From Candidatus Zipacnadia bacterium (GTDB taxonomy: Bacteria > Armatimonadota > Zipacnadia > Zipacnadales > Zipacnadaceae), in assembly GCA_029821255.1 (NCBI GenBank), contig JALGTS010000065.1, forward strand, positions 1 to 6,731: a stretch of DNA of 6,731 nucleotides, in the 5' to 3' direction. Within the stretch, counting starts at the first letter, position 1; each line of letters starts with the position of its first letter. Under the pieces are notes generated by a model. It was not told the DNA's origin. It was given only the letters and a program-made list of their open reading frames with translations, and ran no database searches. Positions 1 through 4,724 of this stretch are shown here, piece by piece. A program made the translations under genes and the position numbers.

Positions 1-403
1 GGATCCCGAAGCGCGGGCCAAAATCTGGGGTTATAGTGTTGGCGACATAGAAACAGTAGATGATGGTGGAAATGAAGACCGCCAGGAGCAGCAGATTGGC
101 CTTCGCCTCGATGAACAGGTCAATCAGCTTGGGAGTATAACGGCTGGCGGTAAGCTCAACGACAATCAGGGTCAGTGTTATGGTGATAGCCAACACCGTG
201 CTCAGTGCGCAGGCAATGGAGGTGAGCGTGTAGCGAGCGGTGGCCGGGTCGGCCGCTACCACTGATTGTAGAAAACTTAAGGGGGCATGCTGGGCAAGCA
301 GGTCCACGGTCTGAATCACCGCGAACAAGGCCACTGCAGTCAGGACAATCACAATCGGGGCGACTCTGGCCAGGCGCTGGACAGGATGTGGTGGGCCCTT
401 CAT
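1..403 (-). CDS. DUF2254-type integral membrane protein, N-terminal part (cut by window edge)
   Basis: The reading frame starts at the ATG at 403 and stays open to the left edge, giving 134 codons. The start is well supported: an AGGAGG ribosome binding site lies four bases upstream of the ATG. Three hydrophobic segments are visible at about residues 15-33, 60-82 and 103-121. Between the second and third, the motif VVELTASRYTPKLIDLFI (residues 81-98) follows the pattern I know from DUF2254 (predicted membrane proteins with a 'lqlassQfSPRlL..F' stretch), so the family call rests on that motif plus the helix layout. Members are usually around 400 residues or more, so most of the protein, including the soluble C-terminal part, is outside the window. 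The molecular function of the family is not established to my knowledge. An intrinsic terminator lies directly upstream, so the gene probably has its own promoter or depends on read-through. Confidence 0.82.
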   Translation of the reverse strand, partial: MKGPPHPVQRLARVAPIVIVLTAVALFAVIQTVDLLAQHAPLSFLQSVVAADPATARYTLTSIACALSTVLAITITLTLIVVELTASRYTPKLIDLFIEAKANLLLLAVFISTIIYCFYVANTITPDFGPRFGI

Positions 404-421
404 CGCTCCTCCTGGACAAAC

Positions 422-455
422 AAAAATGCGGCGAGCCATATTACAGTTCGCCGCA
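422..455 (-). terminator. Rho-independent terminator after the 147-residue gene
   Basis: On the minus strand a perfect 8-bp stem, TGCGGCGA (455-448) pairing with TCGCCGCA (434-427), encloses a 13-base loop and runs straight into TTTTTG (426-421). This is the standard intrinsic terminator layout. It starts 23 bases after the TAG of the upstream gene (479-481). On the plus strand the stem is followed by a G run instead, so the element is directional. It ends only 18 bases before the start codon of the DUF2254 gene, so it could also act as an attenuator for that gene. Confidence 0.75.
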
Positions 456-478
456 GGGGGGAGCAATACCTACAATGC

Positions 479-922
479 CTACCTTAATTGAAGCGAAGGA
501 CCACCCGGCTGCACAAAATCTACAAAGGCCTGCGCAGCCTCTTCATAATCGCTCCACTCGCGGTAGTCTTTCCCAGGAGGAGCACTTGACCTTGTGAACG
601 TAATGATCGCACTCATAAACTGAAAGCAACTCATTTGGTTTTGTCCGGTCAGTTGCTGGTGCAAACGAACAGTGACCTTTTGTATCTCCTCTGGGGAGCT
701 GCCCGTTAGTTCTTGAAGCCGCTCAACCCGCTGCCTATAGTCCGAGACGTCTTTGCCATACGGGTTGGGTTTGCCTTTATCGGCAGCGAATAGCTCTTTG
801 GCAGCGTCAGCCGCCGAATACCTTGATACCACACTGAAAATCCAGACCAATCCTCCTCCTAGCACCAAAATAATGAGCACCATGGGCCAAGTCACTTTCT
901 GGTTCCAAGCCGATTGATTCAT
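479..922 (-). CDS. Small single-pass membrane protein of unknown function (147 aa)
   Basis: The ATG at 922 follows AGGAA with a short spacer, and an in-frame TAG lies just upstream (TAG GAA ACA ATG), so no earlier start is possible. Residues 12-35 (WPMVLIILVLGGGLVWIFSVV and flanks) form one strong transmembrane helix after a short, slightly basic N-terminus. The remaining roughly 110 residues are polar and likely form a small soluble domain with helical stretches (residues about 58-92 and 120-136) and one Cys. I do not recognise the family. A positively charged region does not clearly mark one side of the helix, so topology is uncertain. The gene lies 98 bases downstream of tRNA-Cys on the same strand with no terminator in between, and is followed by a clear terminator. 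That the frame is a real gene is supported by the ribosome binding site, the well-formed membrane helix and the terminator placement. Confidence 0.7.
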   Translation of the reverse strand: MNQSAWNQKVTWPMVLIILVLGGGLVWIFSVVSRYSAADAAKELFAADKGKPNPYGKDVSDYRQRVERLQELTGSSPEEIQKVTVRLHQQLTGQNQMSCFQFMSAIITFTRSSAPPGKDYREWSDYEEAAQAFVDFVQPGGPSLQLR

Positions 923-1020
923 TGTTTCCTATTGTCCTGATTCCGAACGCCTATGTTGTCAAACCTACCTCCTTATTCGGAAGTCACCTACCCATTCAGC
1001 AGGCCGCCGGCACATAAGAC

Positions 1021-1096
1021 TGGAGGCGGCGGCCGGAATCGAACCGGCGAATAGCGGTTTTGCAGACCGCTGCCTTAACCACTTGGCTACGCCGCC
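1021..1096 (-). tRNA. tRNA-Cys (GCA)
   Basis: A 76-base cloverleaf: acceptor GGCGGCG pairs with CGCCGCC, discriminator T (U in RNA), and CCA is encoded in the DNA (1021-1023). The D stem is three bp (GCC/GGC), the anticodon stem is GCGGT/ACCGC with loop CTGCAAA, and the T arm GCCGG/CCGGC encloses TTCGATT. The anticodon GCA (1063-1061) reads UGC/UGU Cys codons; discriminator U is the known cysteine identity base. It is the last tRNA of the cluster. No terminator-like hairpin with a T run follows before the next gene. Confidence 0.97.
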
Positions 1097-1110
1097 TCCC
1101 CCAAAAATAA

Positions 1111-1186
1111 TGGAGCGGAAGAAGGGATTCGAACCCTCGACCTTCTGCTTGGCAAGCAGATGCTCTACCACCTGAGCTACTTCCGC
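1111..1186 (-). tRNA. tRNA-Gly (GCC)
   Basis: A 76-base cloverleaf: acceptor GCGGAAG/CTTCCGC, discriminator T, CCA encoded. Anticodon stem CTGCT/AGCAG encloses loop TTGCCAA, giving anticodon GCC (1153-1151) for GGC/GGU. The T loop is TTCGAAT. It sits 14 bases upstream of tRNA-Cys. By hand alignment it differs from the neighbouring tRNA-Gly(CCC) at about 12 of 76 positions, and the stem differences are mostly compensated, as expected for a tandem duplicate or related isoacceptor. Confidence 0.97.
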
Positions 1187-1204
1187 ATTTGTTTCGTGAT
1201 ACTT

Positions 1205-1280
1205 TGGAGCGGGAAACGGGATTCGAACCCGCGACCCTCAGCTTGGGAAGCTGATGCTCTACCGGCTGAGCTATTCCCGC
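1205..1280 (-). tRNA. tRNA-Gly (CCC)
   Basis: A 76-base cloverleaf: acceptor GCGGGAA/TTCCCGC, discriminator T, CCA encoded. Anticodon stem CAGCT/AGCTG encloses loop TTCCCAA, giving anticodon CCC (1247-1245), which reads GGG. The T arm is GCGGG/CCCGT with one G-T pair and loop TTCGAAT. It lies 18 bases upstream of tRNA-Gly(GCC) and is separated from tRNA-Val by an unusually long 98-base spacer. Confidence 0.97.
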
Positions 1281-1378
1281 TCACTACAGCTTTCCTCACC
1301 GGGAGTTCTGATTTCGTTGTTCGGCTGCGTCTCCCTCCTGTCAAGCTACTACCAGGACAGCGGCATTCTGTTGCCAGA

Positions 1379-1454
1379 TGGTGGGCGGTGCAGGACTTGA
1401 ACCTGCGGCCTCTTCCGTGTGAGGGAAGCGCTCTCCCCGCTGAGCTAACCGCCC
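1379..1454 (-). tRNA. tRNA-Val (CAC)
   Basis: A 76-base cloverleaf: acceptor GGGCGGT/ACCGCCC, discriminator A, CCA encoded. Anticodon stem CTTCC/GGAAG encloses loop CTCACAC, giving anticodon CAC (1421-1419), which reads GUG. The T arm is GCAGG/CCTGC with loop TTCAAGT. It lies 21 bases downstream of tRNA-Leu in the cluster. Confidence 0.97.
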
Positions 1455-1475
1455 GCAATTCCGGCATACCTTGCC

Positions 1476-1564
1476 TGGTGCCGAGGGCGGGATTCGAACC
1501 CGCACGAGCCACAAGGGCCACTAGCCCCTCAAGCTAGCGTGTCTGCCAATTCCACCACCTCGGC
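1476..1564 (-). tRNA. tRNA-Leu (GAG)
   Basis: An 89-base class II tRNA: acceptor GCCGAGG/CCTCGGC, discriminator A, CCA encoded. Anticodon stem CTAGC/GCTAG encloses loop TTGAGGG, giving anticodon GAG (1530-1528), which reads CUC/CUU. The 17-base variable region can fold into a short arm (GGCC with GGCT). It is first in the cluster, and its mature 5' end is only eight bases from the -10 box of the promoter. Confidence 0.97.
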
Positions 1565-1572
1565 CCTTTCTT

Positions 1573-1601
1573 AGTATACCTTAGCCACCCAGGTTAGTCA
1601 A
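1573..1601 (-). promoter_or_regulatory. Sigma70-type promoter of the tRNA cluster
   Basis: On the minus strand TTGACT (1601-1596), a 17-base spacer and TATACT (1578-1573) match the -35/-10 consensus at five of six positions each with optimal spacing. The predicted start site falls around 1564-1567, practically at the mature 5' end of tRNA-Leu. It lies between the sulfatase stop codon and the tRNAs, as expected for an independent tRNA operon. Confidence 0.8.
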
Positions 1602-1607
1602 GAGTTA

Positions 1608-1631
1608 TGGCGGACATTAATGCAGTCGCCA
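1608..1631 (-). terminator. Possible weak terminator hairpin after the sulfatase gene
   Basis: Ten bases beyond the sulfatase stop, TGGC+GAC pairs with GTC+GCCA, with one bulged C and a 9-base loop (TGCATTAAT on the minus strand). The sequence that follows (TAACTCTT) has no proper T run, so termination would be weak. The position between gene end and tRNA promoter fits a terminator, but the hairpin may be chance. Confidence 0.3.
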
Positions 1632-1641
1632 CCTCATCCGT

Positions 1642-3066
1642 TCACTGGTGGCCCGGAAGGGCATCAAAGGTAACACGGACCTGTTGGGCCGCCGACGGAT
1701 CATACTCCTGGATGGTACCTTCCGTCAGCGGCGCTTGCCGCTCGATGTAGGCATTGGCCAGCTCAGCCAGTTCCCGCGCCACGTCTGGATAGTCGTCAAT
1801 GATATTGTTAAGCTCCTTGGGGTCACTGTCCAGATCGTACAACTCCCGAACAGGTTCTTCGTCTTCGTGCAGGTCCATCATCGGCATAATCAGATTCCAC
1901 TTGCTGGTGCGCAGGCTACAATAGCGGCTCCAGCCGATGAAGATGCTCTCGCGGTCTGGTTTTTTACCGCCGGCTGCAAGTGGCCAGATATTCTCTCCAA
2001 TAACCCGGTCAGGCAGATCAAGTCCGGCAATGCCCAGAGTGGTCGGCAATATGTCAGTGTGCTGAACAAAGCCGGAAACCTGTTGCCCGCTTGCCTCGCC
2101 ACCGGGATGCTTAATGAGCAGCGGCACCTTGGTACACTGGTTGCGCAGGCGGGACTCGCCTTTGTGCAGTTCACCGCGTTCGCCCATCATAGTCCCATGG
2201 TCTGATGTAAATATGATGAGAGTGTCATCCGCCATCCCACATTCTTCAAGTGTATCCAGCAAGTGCCCCACCCAACGGTCAACCAAAGTCACCTCCCCCG
2301 CATAGGCGGCTTTTGTGCACTCCATCTGGTGCTGGGTCAACTCATCAACGTGGCTGGTGTAGTAAACTCCGTACAGCCCTTCATAATCTGGATAATACAA
2401 CCGGGCATACTCAGGTGGGGGATCCCACGGCTCGTGGGGATCGAAGCAGTCAACCCACATAAAGAAGGGCTTAGCCAGCGTGTAGTGCCTCAGCCAGTCG
2501 GCTGCCCTCGTCATGACCTGGGCCACTGAGGTGTCGGCATCACTTTCCCAGTCTTTGCGATTCATCAAATGCTGGATGAACCAGTGATCACTCGGCACGG
2601 TTTGGGGCTCCTGCCCCATCTGCCTGAGCAGATCTGCCACCTGGTCCCTATCGCGCAGCGCATACCTATCATCTTCCTGTCCCCGAATCCACTGCCAATG
2701 GTCAAAGCCCCGGTGAAAGTTCTTGCCTGGCTTCATCATATGATAGACATCGGTGATGAAGGCGGTAGTATAGCCGTGATCCCTCAGCCATTCGGCGGCG
2801 GTCACATCCTGGTCAAACAGTGGATGCCAGCCATAGCTGGCGACCATATCGCTCGGCTGATGAATGTAGCGAGCCGGGGAGACAGGCCGACCGGTTATTA
2901 TAGCTCGCCGCGCAGGCAGGGTAGGCAAGCCCTCACCGTAGGCGTCCAGAAATAGTGCGCTTTGCGCGGCCAATTTGTCCAGATTGGGAGTTTTGATCCA
3001 CTCGTTGCCGTAACAACCCAGGTAATCCCAGCGCAACGTGTCCGAAACTAACCACAATATGTTCAT
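1642..3066 (-). CDS. Sulfatase-family hydrolase with Thr at the formylglycine position
   Basis: This 474-residue protein belongs to the sulfatase branch of the alkaline phosphatase superfamily (PF00884-like). It begins directly with the first catalytic strand (MNILWLVSDTLR; metal-ligand Asp9), with no signal peptide, so it should be cytoplasmic. Other landmarks are the C/S-x-P-x-R site, here TLPAR at residues 49-53 followed by TGR; DPHEPW (209-214, with active-site His211); SDHG (288-291, metal ligands Asp289 and His290); His301-Lys302; and the C-terminal ELYDL..DPKELNN segment typical of the family. The nucleophile position is Thr49 (codon ACC at 2922-2920), which the formylglycine-generating enzyme cannot convert. 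Thr nucleophiles occur elsewhere in the superfamily (for example NPP phosphodiesterases), so a phosphodi- or monoesterase is as likely as a sulfatase; the substrate is unknown. The start ATG follows GGGAAGG by five bases. The gene stands alone, upstream of the tRNA promoter. Confidence 0.9.
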   Translation of the reverse strand: MNILWLVSDTLRWDYLGCYGNEWIKTPNLDKLAAQSALFLDAYGEGLPTLPARRAIITGRPVSPARYIHQPSDMVASYGWHPLFDQDVTAAEWLRDHGYTTAFITDVYHMMKPGKNFHRGFDHWQWIRGQEDDRYALRDRDQVADLLRQMGQEPQTVPSDHWFIQHLMNRKDWESDADTSVAQVMTRAADWLRHYTLAKPFFMWVDCFDPHEPWDPPPEYARLYYPDYEGLYGVYYTSHVDELTQHQMECTKAAYAGEVTLVDRWVGHLLDTLEECGMADDTLIIFTSDHGTMMGERGELHKGESRLRNQCTKVPLLIKHPGGEASGQQVSGFVQHTDILPTTLGIAGLDLPDRVIGENIWPLAAGGKKPDRESIFIGWSRYCSLRTSKWNLIMPMMDLHEDEEPVRELYDLDSDPKELNNIIDDYPDVARELAELANAYIERQAPLTEGTIQEYDPSAAQQVRVTFDALPGHQ

Positions 3067-3394
3067 ATAAACCTTCCCTTCAGCTACTCCCTATCGGTAC
3101 CAGCACGGCCCTGCCTCAAGCTCCAGCAGCATCATTAATATGAAACTGGAAAAGACTCACGAGGCGTCACCCAACTTATTATTTACCTAAGCCGCAATAT
3201 AACATGGCTATTTTTTAGTGCATCGTTAGTGTACCTCGCCCATTCCGCTTCGTCAAGCAAGCGCCACTCCACACCAAAGCATTGGGCGCGAACAGAACTT
3301 GCCTTGCAGCTTGCCCATTTTCCCTGCGTGTAGAACCGATTAGGAAGTGGCTCCACCCGCGGGATTGTGAAGACTCTGTGCTTAACTACTACCA

Positions 3395-3463
3395 CTCTAT
3401 CTCCCCTTCCGCCGCAACATAGGCGTGCCCTATACGAGATAGAGCATAGCCTACTATTATCTC
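3395..3463. repeat. Overlapping inverted repeats able to form alternative hairpins
   Basis: CTCTATCTC (3395-3403) is a perfect 9-base complement of GAGATAGAG (3436-3444), and between them ATAGG (3419-3423) pairs with CCTAT (3429-3433), giving a nested stem. The same GAGATA (3436-3441) also pairs with TATCTC (3458-3463), with ATAG/CTAT (3446-3449 and 3454-3457) stacked inside and a GAGC bulge on one side. The two folds share a segment and exclude each other. The strand of any transcript is unknown. No start codon or T run lies next to them, so a regulatory role is inference only. Confidence 0.5.
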
Positions 3464-3531
3464 TCAGGCTCAATCGTAACCACGGCTCGTATATTTCCCC
3501 AATCGCCGGACAAAACCTGACCGGGCTATAA

Positions 3532-3645
3532 CTACGCACGGATTTCCCACGGCAAGCACAGCACCTTTTGGACAAATCTACCCACCCCTACGGCAATAAA
3601 CGGCAGCAGTGGGAACAAATACCAGATTGCCTGCGTTCTTGACAT
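3532..3645 (-). CDS. Possible small membrane peptide (37 aa), weak
   Basis: From the ATG at 3645, 37 codons run to a TAG. The product has a short N-terminus (MSRTQ), one hydrophobic segment (about residues 6-22, AIWYLFPLLPFIAVGVG) and a basic tail, which is the layout of a single-pass small membrane protein. Against it: no ribosome binding site precedes the ATG, and the start overlaps the -35 region of the plus-strand promoter. The sequence directly downstream continues with protein-like pieces in other frames, so it could be the 5' end of a decayed gene. I do not recognise it. Confidence 0.25.
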   Translation of the reverse strand: MSRTQAIWYLFPLLPFIAVGVGRFVQKVLCLPWEIRA

Positions 3646-3666
3646 AGTGAGGGGTTAGAATATACC
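3639..3666 (+). promoter_or_regulatory. Probable promoter of the ABC exporter operon
   Basis: TTGACA (3639-3644) is a perfect -35 hexamer. After 16 bases comes TATACC (3661-3666), four of six matches to the -10 consensus. Transcription would begin near 3673, leaving a leader of about 120 bases before the ABC ATPase. A small AAGCC-TCTC-GGCTT hairpin (3675-3688) would sit at the 5' end of that leader. Confidence 0.5.
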
Positions 3667-3683
3667 TTTCAGGTAAGCCTCTC

Positions 3684-3739
3684 GGCTTGTGACAATCTTC
3701 TGAGGCGACAATTTCGTACCAACCCCAGCAGGCTTGTGA
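3684..3739 (+). repeat. Pair of 9-base direct repeats in the ABC operon leader
   Basis: GGCTTGTGA occurs at 3684-3692 and again at 3731-3739, 47 bases apart, between the putative promoter and the first gene. Two copies of GACAAT (3691-3696, 3707-3712) lie in and near the first copy. A regulator binding site is possible, but two 9-base matches in 60 bases can also be chance. Confidence 0.3.
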
Positions 3740-3779
3740 TTATGCAAATGCTACAGGCCAGTTTGTACTGATCGTTGTC

Positions 3780-3797
3780 GGGAGGTGGAGTAAGATA
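3780..3797 (+). promoter_or_regulatory. Ribosome binding site and ATA codon at the ABC ATPase start
   Basis: GGGAGG (3780-3785), with a second GGAG at 3787-3790, is followed by ATA at 3795-3797. The frame opened by this ATA reads (I/M)ATVLKTENLAKIY, a normal ABC ATPase N-terminus. No ATG, GTG or TTG occurs in this frame between the upstream stop (3690-3692) and the GTG at 3888. The site therefore decides the start, either as a rare AUA initiator or as an ATG altered by mutation or base-calling error. Confidence 0.55.
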
Positions 3798-4724
3798 GCT
3801 ACCGTACTTAAGACCGAAAACCTAGCGAAGATATACACCCATGACCTGGAGGGAAATCCGGTAGGTCTGATTGACCTCAGTCTGGAGGTGGAGGAGGGCC
3901 AGATATTTGGCTTGGTGGGACCCAACGGATCGGGAAAAACAACGACCCTCAAACTGCTATTGGGGCTGGTATTTCCGACTTCCGGGTCTGGTGAAATCTT
4001 TGGCCATCCCTTGGGGAGTCTTAGCTACAAGGAGCGTATCGGCTTCGTCCCCGAAGGGCCATACTTCTATGATCACCTCAATGCTGTAGAGTTGCTGCGC
4101 TTCTATGGCAGCCTCTTCGGGATGAGCGGAACGGAACTTGAAGATCGCATTGAGTATTTATTGAAACTGGTTGGGATGTGGAGTCGGCGCGAGCGCAAAA
4201 CCCTCCACTACTCCCGCGGTATGCTACAGCGAATCGGCCTGGCTCAGGGACTCATCAATGATCCCGACCTACTATTAGCCGACGAGCCAACCTCTGGGCT
4301 GGATCCGATAGGTGCAATTCAGATTCGCGAGGTTCTCATGCAGCTGCGAGACGAAGGAAAGACCATTTTCCTGTGTTCACACCTGCTCAAGGAGATGGAG
4401 TCGCTCTGTGATTCAGTAGCCATTCTCAACAAAGGAGTGGTTTGTCGCCAGGGTTCAATGGAGGAACTCCTAACTGCTGAAAACGGCAACTACGTGGCTA
4501 CCTTCCGCAACCTGGATCAGGACTCCGTACAACGCCTGCAATCGGTGGCCGAGCGGGTTGACTCCGAAGGCGAACAGTATATGGCGGCGTTTCATGACCA
4601 ACAATCAGCGGCGGCAGCGGCTAAAGAGATGGTTGACAAAGGTGCGCAGTTAGTAGAGATAGTCCCCCAGCGACTGACTCTTGAAGAGGTCTTCATCGAT
4701 GCAGTAGGAGGTATCCCCGAATGA
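3795..4724 (+). CDS. ABC transporter ATP-binding protein (ABC-2 exporter type)
   Basis: This is the nucleotide-binding subunit that powers the permease encoded next. Counting from the ATA at 3795 (309 residues): A-loop Tyr14; Walker A GPNGSGKT (42-49); Q-loop region with Glu87 in place of the usual Gln (FVPEGP); signature YSRGMLQR (139-146), the YS-x-GM variant common in exporters of this class; Walker B LLLADE (159-164) with catalytic Glu164, followed by PTSGLDP; and H-loop His196 (CSH). A C-terminal extension of about 90 residues ending in LTLEEVFID resembles the tail of other drug- or Na+-exporter-like ATPases. The only canonical start, GTG at 3888, would remove the A-loop and first two strands, so I reject it. 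The stop overlaps the permease start (ATGA), which implies translational coupling. The exported substrate cannot be inferred. Confidence 0.92.
   Translation: MATVLKTENLAKIYTHDLEGNPVGLIDLSLEVEEGQIFGLVGPNGSGKTTTLKLLLGLVFPTSGSGEIFGHPLGSLSYKERIGFVPEGPYFYDHLNAVELLRFYGSLFGMSGTELEDRIEYLLKLVGMWSRRERKTLHYSRGMLQRIGLAQGLINDPDLLLADEPTSGLDPIGAIQIREVLMQLRDEGKTIFLCSHLLKEMESLCDSVAILNKGVVCRQGSMEELLTAENGNYVATFRNLDQDSVQRLQSVAERVDSEGEQYMAAFHDQQSAAAAAKEMVDKGAQLVEIVPQRLTLEEVFIDAVGGIPE

Larger units (their letters stand above)
3067..3794. other. Intergenic region of about 730 bases without a convincing gene
   Basis: This stretch separates the minus-strand sulfatase from the plus-strand ABC operon. No frame reads as a recognisable protein. 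The longest frame (3183-3575, minus, 130 codons from a TTG) is rich in Cys, Arg and Ser in its N-terminal half and has no ribosome binding site. Short protein-like pieces appear in all three minus-strand frames, which could mean a decayed gene or chance. The supported contents are a plus-strand promoter (3639-3666), overlapping inverted repeats (3395-3463), a 9-base direct repeat pair (3684-3739) and the ribosome binding site at 3780-3785. I found no match to riboswitch, RNase P, tmRNA or SRP RNA core motifs by eye. Confidence 0.6.

Noticed and set aside
1..6. BamHI site (GGATCC) at the very first bases, suggesting a clone end
   Set aside because: Three more GGATCC sites occur inside (about 2420, 4301, 6217), so a complete BamHI digest is excluded, and the match at the edge may be chance.
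965..1537. Open frames of 68, 114 and 125 codons across the tRNA cluster
   Set aside because: They are translations of tRNA genes; the recurring GSNP/FESR/GFEP-type pieces come from the conserved T arms.
1648..2955. Several plus-strand open frames over the sulfatase
   Set aside because: They are antisense shadows of the sulfatase coding frame, which has clear catalytic motifs on the minus strand.
3091..3135. 14-codon upstream frame before the sulfatase
   Set aside because: No ribosome binding site and no sign of regulatory codon runs.
3480..3555. Resemblance to the 3' part of a TPP riboswitch (ACCTGACCGGGCTATAAC)
   Set aside because: The upstream CTGAGA element and the pairing P1 stem are missing, and several core bases differ.
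3183..3575. 130-codon minus-strand frame upstream of the sulfatase
   Set aside because: It starts with TTG, has no ribosome binding site, is full of Cys, Arg and Ser in the first half, and matches no family I know. The last third (EWRLLDEAEWARY) looks more protein-like, so I describe the region as unresolved rather than as a gene.
3742..3771. Nine-codon leader peptide (MQMLQASLY) before the ABC ATPase
   Set aside because: It has only a poor ribosome binding site, and its composition does not suggest an attenuation peptide.
3888..4724. ABC ATPase starting at GTG 3888
   Set aside because: It would delete about 31 N-terminal residues including the A-loop Tyr and the first strands of the nucleotide-binding fold.
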